A DNA stretch of 64,000 nt from Calliopsis andreniformis. Its lineage: Eukaryota; Arthropoda; Insecta; Hymenoptera; Andrenidae. Location of the stretch: the NCBI RefSeq assembly GCF_051401765.1, contig NW_027480450.1:1054001-1118000 (forward strand). The letters run 5' to 3'. The position numbers and the translations under genes are program-made. The notes under the pieces are model-generated. The model made no database searches, had not been told where the DNA came from, and saw nothing but the letters and a program-made list of their open reading frames with translations. The stretch's first letter is position 1, and every line of letters begins with the position of its first letter. Below, piece by piece: positions 39,112-53,547 of the stretch.

Positions 39112-41270
39112 AATCCTCAAATCTCAATCCTCAATACTCAACCATCAATCCTCAATTCCCAATCCTCAATCCTCAATCGTCAATCTTCAATCCTCAATAC
39201 TCAATCTTCAATCCTCAATCCCCAATCCTCAATCCTCAATCCTCAATCCTCAAACCTCAATCATCAATCCTCAATCTTCAATACTCTATCCTCAATCCTC
39301 AAATCTCAATCCTCAATACTCAACCATCAATCCTCAATTCCCAATCCTCAATCCTCAATCCTCAATCCTCAGCCCTCAAACATCAATACTTGACCCTCAG
39401 TCCTCGTCCTCAATCCACAACACTCAATCCTCAATACTAAACCTTCAATCATCAATATTCAATCTTCAGTCCTCAATCCTCAATTCTCAATCCTTAATCC
39501 TCAATCTTCAATCCTCAATCCCCAGTCCTCAATCTTCAATCCTCAATCCTCAACCCTCATTCTTCAATCCTCAATACCCAATCCTCAACCTTCAATCCTC
39601 AATCCTCAATCCTCAATACTCAATCCTCAATCCTCAGTCCTCAATCCTCAATCCTCAGTCCTGTATCTTCAATCCTCAGTCACAAATCCTCAATCTTCAA
39701 TCCTCAGTCCTCAGTCCTCAATCCTCAATGCTCAATCCCCAATCCTCAATCTTCAATCCTCAATACTCAATCTTCAATCCTCAATCCTCAATCCTCAATC
39801 CTCAATCCTCAAACCTCAATCATCAATCCTCAATCTTCAATACACTATCCTCAATCCTCAATTCTCAATCCTCAATACTCAACCATCAATCCTCAATTCC
39901 CAATCCTCAATCCTCAATCGTGAATCTTCAATCCTCAATACACAATCGTCAATCCTCAATCCCCAATCCTCAATCCTTAATCCCCAATCCTCAATCCAAA
40001 ATCTTCAATCCTCAATACTCAATCCTCAATCCACAATCCTCAATCCCCGGTCCTCAAACCTCAATCCTGAATCCTCAATCCTGAATCCTCAATCTTAAGC
40101 CCTCAGTTCTCAACAATCTGTTGTCAATCCTCAATCCTCAATAGAGTATCCTCAATTCACAGTTTTCAATACTCAATCTGCAATCTTCAATCTTCAAATC
40201 TCTATCCACAAACATCAATTCTCATCACTCAACCCTCAAATCTCAGACCCCAATCCTCAATCCTCAATGCTCAATCCTCAGTCCTCAATCTTCAATCCTC
40301 AATCTTCAATCCTCAATACTCAATCTTCAATCCTCAATCCTCAATACTCAATCCTCAATCCTCAATCATCAATCCTCAATCTTCAATACTCAATCCTCAA
40401 TCCGCAATCCTCAATCCTCAATCCTCAATCCTCAATCCTCAATCCTCAATCCTCAGTCATCAATCCTCAATCTTCAATACTCAATCGCCAATCCTCAGTC
40501 CTCAATCCTCAATCCCCAATCCTCGTTCCTCAAACCTCAATCCTCAACCCTCATTCCTCAATCTTCAATCATCAATACTCAATCTTCAATCCTCAGTCCT
40601 CAGTCCTCAAACCTCAATTCTGTATCCTCAATACTGAATCCTCAATCTTCAGCCCTCAGTCCTCAACAATCAGTTGTCAATCCTCAATCCTCAATAGAAT
40701 ATTCTCAATTCACAGTTTTCAATACTCAATACTCAATCTGCAATCTTCAAATCTCTATCCACAAACATCAATTCTCATCATTCAGCCCTCAGCACACAGT
40801 CCTCAATGTTCAATCCTCAATCCTCAATTCTCAATCTTCAATCCTCAATACTGAATCTTCAATCCTCAATCCTCAATCCTCAATCCTCAAACCTCAATCC
40901 TGAATCTTCAATCCTCAGTCCCAAATTCTGAACCTTCAATCCTCAGTCCTCAATCCTCAATGCTCAATCCCCAATCCTCAATCTTCAATCCTCAATACTC
41001 AATCTTCAATCCTCAATCCTCAATCCTCAATCCTCAATCCTCAATCCTCAAACCTCAATCATCAATCCTCAATCTTCAATACTCTATCCTCAATCCTCAA
41101 TTCTCAATCCTCAATACTCAACCATCAATCCTCAATTCCCAATCCTCAATCCTCAATCGTCAATCTTCAATCCTCAATACTCAATCTTCAATCCTCAATC
41201 CCCAATCCTCAATCCTTAATCCCCAATCCTCAATCCAAAATCTTCAATCCTCAATACTCAATCTTCAATC
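39112..41270 (+). repeat. F-region linker 1
   Basis: Heptamer array. About 39,361-40,585 matches 46,671-47,915 (offset 7,313, then 7,320 after one extra monomer near 47,290), including a shared ACTTGACCCTC variant. About 40,600-40,980 carries an island of the GAATATTC type related to 8,160-8,460. About 40,960-41,270 resembles the opening of HOR-D. No gene was seen. Confidence 0.8.
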
Positions 41271-44200
41271 CACAATCCTCAATCCTCAATCCTCAATCCT
41301 CAATCCTCAATCCTCGTCCTTCTATCCTCAATACCAAAACCTCAATCTTCAATCCTCAATCCTCAATCCTCAATTCTCAATCCTCAATCCTCAATCCTTA
41401 ATCCCCAATCCTCAATCCAAAATCTTCAATCCTCATTCCTCAATACTCAATCCTCAATCGTCAATCCTCAATCCCCAATCCTCAATCTTCAATCCTCAAT
41501 CCTCAATCCTCAATCCTCAATACTCAATCTTCAATCCTCAATCCTCAATCCTCAATCCTCAATCCTCGTCCTTCAATCCTCAATACCCAAACCTCAACCT
41601 TCAATCCTCAATCCTCAATCCTCAATTCTCAATCCTCAATCCTCAATCCTCAGCCCTCAAACATCAATACTCAACCCTCAGTCCTCGTCCTCAATCCACA
41701 ACGCTCAATCCTCAATACTAAACCTTCAATCATCAATATTCAATCTTCAGTCCTCAATCCTCAATCCTCAATCCTCAACCCTCATTCTTCAATCCTCAAT
41801 ACCCAATCCTCAACCTTCAATCCTCAATCCTCAATCCTCAATACTCAATCCTCAATCCTCAGTCCTCAATCCTCAATCCTCAGTCCTGTATCTTCAATCC
41901 TCAGTAACAAATCCTCAATCTTCAATCCTCAGTCCTCAATCCTCAATGCTCAATCCCCAATCCTCAATCTTCAATCCTCAATACTCAAACCTCAATCCTC
42001 AACAGTCAGGCTTCGTCCTCAATCCTCCACCCTCAATCCTCAACCCTCAATCTTCAATCATCAATACTCAATCTTCAATCCCCATTCCACAATACTCAAT
42101 CCTCAATCGTCAATCCTCAATCCCCAATCCTCAATCTTCAATCCTCAATCCTCAATCCTCAATCCTCAATCCTCAATCTTCAATCCTCAACACTCAATCT
42201 TCAATCCTCAATCCTCAATCCTCAATCCTCAATTCTCAATCCTGAATCCTCAGTCTTCAGCCCTCAAACATCAATACTCAACTCTCAGTCCTCGTCCTCA
42301 ATCCACAACACTCAATCCTCAATACTCAACCTTCAATCATCAATCCTCAATCTTCAATACACTATCCTCAATCCTCAATTCTCAATCCTCAATACTCAAC
42401 CAACAATCCTCTATTCCCAATCCTCAATCCTCAATCGTGAATCTTCAATCCTCAATACTCAATCTTCAATCCTCAATCCTCAAACCTCAATCCTCAATGT
42501 TCAATCCTCAATACCCAATCCTCAATCTTCAATCCTCAATCCTCAACCCTCAATCCTCAATGTTCAATCCTCAATACCCAATCCTCAATCTTCAATCCTC
42601 AATCCTCAACCCTCAATCCTCAACCCTCAATCCCCAGTCCTCAAACCTCAATCCTGAATCCTCAATCCTGAATCCTCAATCTTAAGCCCTCAGTCCTCAA
42701 CAATCTGTTGTCAATCCTCAATCCTCAATAGAATATCCTCAATTCACAGTTTTCAATACTCAATCTGCAATCTTCAGTCTTCAAATCTCTATCCACAAAC
42801 ATCAATTCTCATCGCTCAACCCTCAAATCTCAGACCCCAATCCTCAATCCTCAATGCTCAATACTCAATCCTCAATCCGCAATCCTCAATCCTCAATCCT
42901 CAATCCTCAATCCTCAATCCTCAATCCTCAGTCATCAATCCTCAATCTTCAATACTCAATCGCCAATCCTCAGTCCTCAATACTCAATCCTCAATCCTCG
43001 TTCCTCAAACCTCAATCCTCAACCCTCAGTCCTCAATCTTCAATCATCAATACTCAATCTTCAATCCTCAGTCCTCAATCCTCAATCGTCAATCTTCAAT
43101 CCTGAATACTCAATCTTCAGTCCTCAATCCTCAATCCTCAATCCTCAACCCTCATTCTTCAATCCTCAATACCCAATCCTCAACCTTCAATCCTCAATCC
43201 TCAATCCTCAATACTCAATCCTCAATCCTCAGTCCTCAATCCTCAATCCTCAGTCCTGTATCTTCAATCCTCAGTCACAAATCCTCAATCTTCAATCCTC
43301 AGTCCTCAGTCCTCAATCCTCAATGCTCAATCCCCAATCCTCAATCTTCAATCCTCAATACTCAATCTTCAATCCTCAATCCTCAATCCTCAATCCTCAA
43401 TCCTCAAACCTCAATCATCTATCCTCAATCTTCAATACACTATCCTCAATCCTCAATTCTCAATCCTCAATACTCAACCATCAATCCTGAATTCCCAATC
43501 CTCAATCCTCAATCGTGAATCTTCAATCCTCAATACACAATCTTCAATCCTCAATCCCCAATCCTCAATCCTTAATCCCCAATCCTCAATCCAAAATCTT
43601 CAATCCTCAATACTCAATCTTCAATCCACAATCCTCAATCCCCAGTCCTCAAACCTCAATCCTGAATCCTCAATCCTGAATCCTCAATCTTAAGCCCTCA
43701 GTCCTCAACAATCTGTTGTCAATCCTCAATCCTCAATAGAGTATCCTCAATTCACAGTTTTCAATACTCAATCTGCAATCTTCAATCTTCAAATCTCTAT
43801 CCACAAGCATCAATTCTCATCACTCAACCCTCAAATCTCAGACCCCAATCCTCAATCCTCAATGCTCAATCCTCAATCCTCAATCTTCAATCCTCATTCC
43901 TCAATACTCAATCCTCAATCGTCAATCCTCAATCCCCAATCCTCAATCTTCAATCCTCAATCCTCAATCCTCAATCCTCAATACTCAATCTTCAATCCTC
44001 AATCCTCAATCCTCAATCCTCAATCCTCGTCCTTCAATCCTCAATACCCAAACCCCAATCTTCAATCCTCAATCCTCAATCCTCAATTCTCAATCCTCAA
44101 TCCTCAATCCTCAGCCCTCAAACATCAATACTTAACCCTCAGTCCTCGTCCTCAAACCACAACACTCAATCCTCAATACTAAACCTTCAATCATCAATAT

Positions 44201-45286
44201 TCAATCTTCAGTCCTCAATCCTCAATTCTCAATCCTTAATCCTCAATCTTCAATCCTCAATACTCAATCTTCAATCCTCAATCCTCAATCCTCAATCCTC
44301 AATCCTCAATCCTCAATTGTCAGTCTTCAATCCCCAATTCTCAATCTTCAATCCGCAATCCTCAATCCTCAATCCTCAATCCTCATTCCTCAATCCTCAA
44401 TACCCAATCCTCGATCTTCAATACTCAATCCTCAATCCTCAATACTCAATCCTCAATACTCAGCCATCAATCCTCAATTCTCAATACTCAATAGAATATC
44501 CTGAATTCACATGGTACAATACTCAATCCAAAATATTCAGTAATCAAATCTCAATCCTCAAACATCAAATCTCAACACTCAATTCTCAATACTCAGTCCT
44601 CTCTCTTCAATCCTCCATCCTTTATCCTCAATTCTAAACCGTGAATCCTCAATCCTCAATCATCAAACCTCAATCCTCAGTCCTCAAACCTCAATCCCGA
44701 ATCCTCAATCCTGAATCCTCAATCTTCAGCCCTCAGTCCTCAACAATCAGTTGTCAATCCTCAATCCTCAATAGAATATTCTCAATTCACGGTTTTCAAT
44801 ACCCAATACTCAATCTGCAATCTTCAAATCTCTATCCACAAACATCAATTCTCATCATTCAGCCCTCAGCACACAGTCCTCAATGTTCAATCCTCAATCC
44901 TCAATTCTCAATCTTCAATCCTCAATACTGAATCTTCAATCCTCAATCCTCAATCCTCAATTCTCAAACCTCTATCCTGAATCTTCAATCCTCAGTCCCA
45001 AATCCTGAACCTTCAATCCTCAGTCCTCAATCCTCAATGCTCAATCCCCAATCCTCAATCTTCAATCCTCAATACTCAATCTTCAATCCTCAATCCTTAA
45101 TCCTCAATCCTCAATCCTCAAACCTCAATCATCAATCCTCAATCTTCAATACTCTATCCTCAATCCTCAAATCTCAATCCTCAATACTCAACCATCAATC
45201 CTCAATTCCCAATCCTCAATCCTCAATCGTCAATCTTCAATCCTCAATACTCAATCTTCAATCCTCAATCCCCAATCCTCAATCCT
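41271..45286 (+). repeat. F super-unit, second version
   Basis: A mosaic in collinear order. 41,271-42,340 matches HOR-D copy 2 (offset 8,391). 42,340-44,240 matches 34,670-36,680 with 112 bp, or 16 monomers, missing near 42,863. 44,260-45,286 matches 38,210-39,236 (offset 6,050), including S module copy 3. It is therefore a shortened version of the 32.9-39.2 kb stretch. Confidence 0.84.
44489..44643 (+). repeat. ACATGGTAC island, copy 3
   Basis: Same island as at 14,839 and 38,439, 6,050 bp after the latter. It shares ATTCTAAACC with copy 2 and has a private AACATCAAATCTC near 44,565. Confidence 0.89.
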
Positions 45287-46670
45287 TAATCCCCAATCCT
45301 CAATCCAAAATCTTCAATCCTCAATACTCAATCTTCAATCCACAATCCTCAATCCTCATTCCTCAATCATCAACCCTCAATCTTCAATCCTCAATCCTCA
45401 ATCCGCAATCCTCAATCCTCAATCCTCAATCCTCAATCCTCAATCCTCAACCATCAATCCTCAACCATCAATCCTCAATACTCAATCTTCAATCCTCAAT
45501 CCTCAATCCTCAATCCTCAATCCTCGTCCTTCAGTCCTCAATACCCAAACCTCAATCTTCAATCCTCAATCCTCAATCCTCAATTCTCAATCATCAATCC
45601 TCAATCCTCAGCCCTCAAACATCAATACTCAACGCTCAGTCCTCGTCATCAATCCACAACACTCAATCCTCAATCCTCAACCTTCAATCATCAATATTCA
45701 ATCTTCAGTCCTCAATCCTCAATCCTCAATCCTTAATCCTCAATCTTCAATCCTCAATCCCCAGTCCTCAATCTTCAATCCTCAATCCTCAATCCTCAAT
45801 TCTCAATACTCAATCCTCAGTCCTCAGTCCTCAAACCTCAATCCTCAAACCTCAGCCCTCATCCTGAATCCTCAAACCTCAATCCTCAATCCTCAATCGT
45901 CAATACTCAATCCTCAATCCTCAACCTACAATACTCAATACTCAATCTTCAATCCTCAATACTCAATCCGCAATCCTCTATCCTCAATCCTCAATCACCA
46001 ATCCTCAACCTTAAATACACAATCCTCAATCCTCAGTCCTCAATCCTCAATTGTCAATCATCAATACTCAACCATCAATCCTCAATTCTCAATACTCAAT
46101 AGAATATCGTGAATTCTCAGGATTCAATACTCAAACATCAATCCTCAACCCTCGGCCCTCATCCTCCATCCTCAGCCCTCTATCCTCAATCCTCAATCTT
46201 CAATCCTCAATACTCAATCTTCAATCCTCAATCCTTAATACTTAATCCTCAATCCTCAATCCTCAGTCATCAATACTCAATCTTCAATACTGAATCCTCA
46301 ATCCTCAATCCTCAATCCTCAATCCTCAATCCTTAATCCCCAATCCTCAATCCTTAATCCTCAAGCCTCAAACCTCAATCCTCGACCGTCAGTCCTCGTC
46401 CTCAATCCTCAACCCTCAATCCTCAATCCTCAATCTTCAATCATCAATACACAATCTTCAATCCTCATTCCTCAATACTCAATCCTCAATCGTCAATCCT
46501 CAATCCCCAATCCTCAATCTTCAATCCTCAATCCTCAATCCTCAATCCTCAATACTCAATCTTCAATCCTGAGTACTCAATCCTCAATCCTCAATCCTCG
46601 TCCTTCAATCCTCAATACCCAAACCTCAATCTTCAATCCTCAATCCTCAATCCTCAATTCTCAATCCTCA
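45287..46670 (+). repeat. F-region linker 2, HOR-B-like
   Basis: From about 45,358 to 46,560 this stretch resembles the duplicated part of HOR-B copy 3 (marker CGCTCAGTCC near 45,633, offset about 29,251 from 16,383). Its inverted repeat near 46,106-46,123 is broken by one base (ATCGTGA). It then joins the segment shared with 39,240 onward. No gene was seen. Confidence 0.78.
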
Positions 46671-48270
46671 ATCCTCAATCCTCAGCCCTCAAACATCAAT
46701 ACTTGACCCTCAGTCCTCGTCCTCAATCCACAACACTCAATCCTCAATACTAAACCTTCAATCATCAATATTCAATCTTCAGTCCTCAATCCTCAATTCT
46801 CAATCCTTAATCCTCAATCTTCAATCCTCAATCCCCAGTCCTCAATCTTCAATCCTCAATCCTCAACCCTCATTCTTCAATCCTCAATACCCAATCCTCA
46901 ACCTTCAATCCTCAATCCTCAATCCTCAATACTCAATCCTCAATCCTCAGTCCTCAATCCTCAATCCTCAGTCCTGTATCTTCAATCCTCAGTCACAAAT
47001 CCTCAATCTTCAATCCTCAGTCCTCAGTCCTCAATCCTCAATGCTCAATCCCCAATCCTCAATCTTCAATCCTCAATACTCAATCTTCAATCCTCAATCC
47101 TCAATCCTCAATCCTCAATCCTCAAACCTCAATCATCAATCCTCAATCTTCAATACACTATCCTCAATCCTCAATTCTCAATCCTCAATACTCAACCATC
47201 AATCCTCAATTCCCAATCCTCAATCCTCAATCGTGAATCTTCAATCCTCAATACACATTCTTCAATCCTCAATCCCCAATCCTCAATCCTTAATCCTTAA
47301 TCCCCAATCCTCAATCCAAAATCTTCAATCCTCAATACTCAATCCTCAATCCACAATCCTCAATCCCCGGTCCTCAAACCTCAATCCTGAATCCTCAATC
47401 CTGAATCCTCAATCTTAAGCCCTCAGTTCTCAACAATCTGTTGTCAATCCTCAATCCTCAATAGAGTATCCTCAATTCACAGTTTTCAATACTCAATCTG
47501 CAATCTTCAATCTTCAAATCTCTATCCACAAACATCAATTCTCATCACTCAACCCTCAAATCTCAGACCCCAATCCTCAATCCTCAATGCTCAATCCTCA
47601 ATCCTCAATCTTCAATCCTCAATCTTCAATCCTCAATACTCAATCTTCAATCCTCAATCCTCAATACTCAATCCTCAATCCTCAATCATCAATCCTCAAT
47701 CTTCAATACTCAATCCTCAATCCGCAATCCTCAATCCTCAATCCTCAATCCTCAATCCTCAATCCTCAATCCTCAGTCATCAATCCTCAATCTTCAATAC
47801 TCAATCGCCAATCCTCAGTCCTCAATCCTCAATCCCCAATCCTCGTTCCTCAAACCTCAATCCTCAACCCTCATTCCTCAATCTTCAATCATCAATACTC
47901 AATCTTCAATCCTCAGTCCTCAATCCTCAATCGTCAATCTTCAATCCTGAATACTCAATCTTCAGTCCACAATCGTCAATCCTCAATCCTCAACCCTCAT
48001 TCTTCAATCCTCAATACCCAATCCTCAACCTTCAATCCTCAATCCTCAATCCTCAATTCTCAATCCTCAATCCTCAGTCCTCAGTCCTCAATCCTCAATC
48101 CTCAACCCTCAGCCCACATCCTCAATCCTCAATACTCAGTCATCAATCCTCAACCTTCAATCCTCAATACTCAATCTTCAACCCTCAATCCTCAAACCTC
48201 AATCCTCAGTCCTCAATCCTCAATCCTCAATCCTCAATCCCCAATCCTGAATCCTTAATCCTCAATCCTC
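46671..48270 (+). repeat. F-region linker 3
   Basis: 46,671-47,915 repeats 39,361-40,585 with one extra TTAATCC monomer near 47,290. After about 47,930 it follows the 35,530-35,620 type of sequence, then a stretch with TCAGCCCACATCC near 48,110 related to 36,797 and 51,263. No gene was seen. Confidence 0.78.
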
Positions 48271-50489
48271 AATCCTCAATCCCCAATCCTCAATCCTTAA
48301 TCCCCAATCCTCAATCCAAAATCTTCAATCCTCAATACTCAATCTTCAATCCACAATCCTCAATCCTCAATCCTCAATTCTCAAACCTCAATCCTCAATG
48401 TTCAATCCTCAATACCCAATCCTCAATCTTCAACCCTCAATCCTCAGGCCTCAATCCTCAACACTCAATCCCCAGTCCTCAAACCTCAATCCTGAATCCT
48501 CAATCCTGAATCCTCAACCTTAAGCCCTCAGTCCTCAAGAATCTGTTGTCAATCCTCAATCCTCAATAGAATATCCTCAATTCACAGTTTTCAATACTCA
48601 ATCTGCAATCTTCAATCTTCAAATCTCTGTCCACAAACATCAATTCTCATCACTCAACCCTCAAATCTCAGACCCCAATCCTCAATCCTCAATGCTCAAT
48701 CCTAAATCCTCAATCTTCAATCCTCAATCTTCAATCCTCAATACTCAGTCTTCAATCTTCAATCCTCAATCCTCAATCCTCAATCCTCAATCATCAACAC
48801 TCAATCTTCAATACTCAATCCTCAATCCGCAATCCTCAATCCTCAATACTCAATCCTCAATCCTCAATCCTCAACCTTCAATCCTCAATACTCAATCTTC
48901 AATCCTCAATCCTCAATCCTCAATCCTCAATCCTCGTCCTTCTATCCTCAATACCCAAACCTCAATCTTCAATCCTCAATCCTCAATCCTCAATTCTCAA
49001 TCCTCAATCCTCAATCCTTAATCCCCAATACTCAATCCAAAATCTTCAATCCTCATTCCTCAATACTCAATCCTCAATCGTCAATCCTCAATCCCCAATC
49101 CTCAATCTTCAATCCTCAATCCTCAATCCTCAATCCTCAATACTCAATCTTCAATCCTCAATCCTCAATCCTCAATCCTCAATCCTCGTCCTTCAATCCT
49201 CAATACCCAAACCTCAACCTTCAATCCTCAATCCTCAATCCTCAATTCTCAATCCTCAATCCTCAATCCTCAGCCCTCAAACATCAATACTCAACCCTCA
49301 GTCCTCGTCCTCAATCCACAACGCTCAATCCTCAATACTAAACCTTCAATCATCAATATTCAATCTTCAGTCCTCAATCCTCAATCCTCAATCCTCAACC
49401 CTCATTCTTCAATCCTCAATACCCAATCCTCAACCTTCAATCCTCAATCCTCTATCCTCAATACTCAATCCTCAATCCTCAGTCCTCAATCCTCAATCCT
49501 CAGTCCTGTATCTTCAATCCTCAGTAACAAATCCTCAATCTTCAATCCTCAGTCCTCAATCCTCAATGCTCAATCCCCAATCCTCAATCTTCAATCCTCA
49601 ATACTCAAACCTCAATCCTCAACAGTCAGGCTTCGTCCTCAATCCTCTACCCTCAATCCTCAACCCTCAATCTTCAATCATCAATACTCAATCTTCAATC
49701 CCCATTCCACAATACTCAATCCTCAATCGTCAATCCTCAATCCCCAATCCTCAATCTTCAATCCTCAATCCTCAATCCTCAATCCTCAATCCTCAATCTT
49801 CAATCCTCAACACTCAATCTTCAATCCTCAATCCTCAATCCTCAATCCTCAATTCTCAATCCTGAATCCTCAGTCTTCAGCCCTCAAACATCAATACTCA
49901 ACTCTCAGTCCTCGTCCTCAATCCACAACACTCAATCCTCAATACTCAACCTTCAATCATCAATATTCAATCTTCAGTCCTCAATCCTCAATCCTCAGTC
50001 CTCAATCTTCAATCCTCAATACTCAATATTCAACACTCAATCCTTAATACTTAATCCTCAATCCTCAATCCTCAGTCATCAATACTCAGTCCTCAGTCCT
50101 GAATCTTCAATCCTCAGTCACAAATCCTCAATCTTCAATCCTCAGTCCTCAATCCTCAATGCTCAATCCCCAATACTCAATCTTCAATCCTCAATACTCA
50201 ATCTTCAATCCTCAATCCTCAATCCTCAATCCTCAATCCTCAAACCTCAATCATCAATCCTCAATCTTCAATACACTATCCTCAATCCTCAATTCTCAAT
50301 CCTCAATACTCAACCAACAATCCTCTATTCCCAATCCTCAATCCTCAATCGTGAATCTTCAATCCTCAATACTCAATCTTCAATCCTCAATCCTCAAACC
50401 TCAATCCTCAATGTTCAATCCTCAATACCCAATCCTCAATCTTCAATCCTCAATCCTCAACCCTCAATCCTCAATGTTCAATCCTCAAT
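48271..50489 (+). repeat. Copy of the end of HOR-D, without the 426-bp duplication
   Basis: Matches about 32,260-34,147 at an offset of 16,011 bp, then 34,574-34,904 at an offset of 15,585. The drop of exactly 426 bp shows that this copy has the single-unit state. It contains the same ACAGTCAGGCTTCGTCC stretch near 49,622. Confidence 0.87.
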
Positions 50490-51898
50490 CCTCAATCCAA
50501 AATCTTCAATCCTTAATACTCAATCTTCAATCCACAATCCTCAATCCCCAGTCCTCAAACCTCAATCCTGAATCCTCAATCCTGAATCCTCAATCTTAAG
50601 CCCTCAGTCCTCAACAATCTGTTGTCAATCCTCAATCCTCAATAGAGTATCCTCAATTCACAGTTTTCAATACTCAATCTGCAATCTTCAATCTTCAAAT
50701 CTCTATCCACAAGCATCAATTCTCATCACTCAACCCTCAAATCTCAGACCCCAATCCTCAATCCTCAATGCTCAATCCTCAATCCTCAATCTTCAATTCT
50801 CATTCCTCAATACTCAATCCTCAATCGTCAATCCTCAATCCCCAATCCTCAATCTTCAATCCTCAATCCTCAATCCTCAATCCTCAATACTCAATCTTCA
50901 ATCCTCAATCCTCAATCCTCAATCCTCAATCCTCGTCCTTCAATCCTCAATACCCAAACCCCAATCTTCAATCCTCAATCCTCAATCCTCAATTCTCAAT
51001 CCTCAATCCTCAATCCTCAGCCCTCAAACATCAATACTTAACCCTCAGTCCTCGTCCTCAAACCACAACACTCAATCCTCAATACTAAACCTTCAATCAT
51101 CAATATTCAATCTTCAGTCCTCAATCCTCAATTCTCAATCCTTAATCCTCAATCTTCAATCCTCAATCCCCAGTCCTCAATCTTCAATCCTCAATCCTCA
51201 ATCCTCAATTCTCAATCCTCAATCCTCAGTCCTCAGTCCTCAAACCTCAATCCTCAACCCTCAGCCCACATCCTCAATCCTCAATACTCAGTCATCAATC
51301 CTCAACCTTCAATCCTCAATACTCAATCTTCAATCCTCAATCCTCAGTCCTCAAGCCTCAATTCTGAATCCTCAACCCTGAATCCTCAATCTTCGGTCCT
51401 CAGTCCTCAACAATCAATTGTCAATCCTCAATCCGCAATAGAATATCCTCAATTCACAGCTTTCAATACTCAAAGCTCCATCTGCAATATTCAAATGTCT
51501 ATCCACAAACATCAATTCTCATCACTCTACCCTCAACACTCAGTCCTCAATATTCAATCCTCAATCCTCAATTCTCAATCTTCAATCCCAAATACTGAAC
51601 CTTCAATCCTCAATACTCAATCCTCAATCCTCAATCCTCAATCCTCAATCCTCAATCTTCAATCCTCAGTCCCCAACCCTTAATCGTCATTCCTCAACCT
51701 CAATCCTCAATCCTCAATCCTCAATCCTCAATCCTCAATCCTCAATCCTCAATCCTCAATCCTCAATACTCAATCTTCAATCCTCAATCCTCAGTCCTCA
51801 AACCTCAATTCTGAATCCTCAATACTCAATCTTCAACCCTCAATCCTCAGTCCTCAATACTCAACCATCAGTCCTCAATTCTCAATACTCAATAGAAT

Positions 51899-51916
51899 AT
51901 CCTGAATTGTCAGGAT
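51899..51916. repeat. 18-bp inverted repeat, F region right copy
   Basis: ATCCTGA-ATTG-TCAGGAT, identical to 37,420-37,437 at an offset of 14,479 bp. Confidence 0.89.
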
Positions 51917-52917
51917 TCAATACTCAAACATCAATCCTCAACCCTCGGCCCTCATCCTCCATCCTCAACCCTCTATCCTCAATCCTCAATCTTCAATCCT
52001 CAATACTCAATCTTCAACCCTCAATCCTCAAACCTCAATCCTCAATCCTCAATCCTCAATCCTCAATCCTCAATCCCCAATCCTGAATCCTTAATCCTCA
52101 ATCCTCAATCCTCAATCCTCAATCCTCAATCCTCAACCTTCAATCCTCAATACCCAGTCCTCAATGTTCAATCCGCAATACCCAATCCTCAATCTTCAAT
52201 CTTCAATCCTCAATCCTCAATCCTCATCCTACAATCCTCTATACTCAATCTTCAATCCTCAATCCTCAATCCTCAATCCTCAATCCTCAATCCTCAATCA
52301 TCAATCCTCAACCTTCAATACTCAATCCTCAATCCTCAGTCCTCAATCGTCAATCATCAATACTCAATACTCAATACTCAATCCTCAGTCCTCAATACTC
52401 AATCCTCAACCCTCAATCCTCAGTCCTCAAACCTCAATCCCGAATCCTCAATCCTGAATCCTCAATCTTCAGCCCTCAGTCCTCAACAATCAATTGTCAA
52501 TCCTCAATCCTCAATAGAGTATCCTCAATTCACAGTTTTCAATACTCAATCCCCATTCTTCATTCTTCAAATCTCGATCCACAAACATCAATTCTCATCA
52601 CTCAACACTCAACACTCAGTCCCCAGTCCTCAATCTTCAATCCTCAGTCGTCAATCCTCAATCCTCAATCCTCAATCTTCAACCCTCAATACTCAATCTT
52701 CAATCCTCAATCCTCAATCCTCAATCCTCAATCCTCAATCCTCAATTGTCAGTCTTCAATCCCCAATTCTCAATCTTCAATCCGCAATCCTCAATCCTCA
52801 ATCCTCAATCCTCATTCCTCAATCCTCAATACCCAATCCTCGATCTTCAATACTCAATCCTCAATCCTCAATACTCAATCCTCAATACTCAGCCATCAAT
52901 CCTCAATTCTCAATACT

Positions 52918-53072
52918 CAATAGAATATCCTGAATTCACATGGTACAATACTCAATCCAAAATATTCAGTAATCAAATCTCAATCCTCAAACATCAATTC
53001 TCAACACTCAATTCTCAATACTCAGTCCTCTCTCTCCAATCCTCCATCCTTTATCCTCAGTCCTAAACCGTG
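52918..53072 (+). repeat. ACATGGTAC island, copy 4
   Basis: Fourth copy, 8,429 bp after copy 3. It differs by CTCTCTCCAATCC in place of CTCTCTTCAATCC and by CAGTCCTAAACC near the right end. Confidence 0.89.
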
Positions 53073-53547
53073 AATCCTCAATCCTCAATCATCAAACCTC
53101 AATCCTCAGTCCTCAAACCTCAATCCCGAATCCTCAATCCTGAATCCTCAATCTTCAGCCCTCAGTCCTCAGCAATCAGTTGTCAATCCTCAATCCTCAA
53201 TAGAATATTCTCAATTCACGGTTTTCAATACTCAATACTCAATCTGCAACCTCCAAATCTCTATCCACAAACATCAATTCTCATCATTCAGCCCTCAGCA
53301 CACAGTCCTCAATGTTCATTCCTCAATCCTCAATTCTCAATCTTCAATCCTCAATACTGAATCTTCAATCCTCAATCCTCAATCCTCAATTCTCAAGCCT
53401 CTATCCTGAATCTTCAATCCTCAGTCCCAAATCCTGAACCTTCAATCCTCAGTCCTCAATCCTCAATGCTCAATCCCCAATCCTCAATCTTCAATACTCA
53501 ATACTCAATCTTCAATCCTCAATCCTCAATCCTCAATCCTCAATCCT

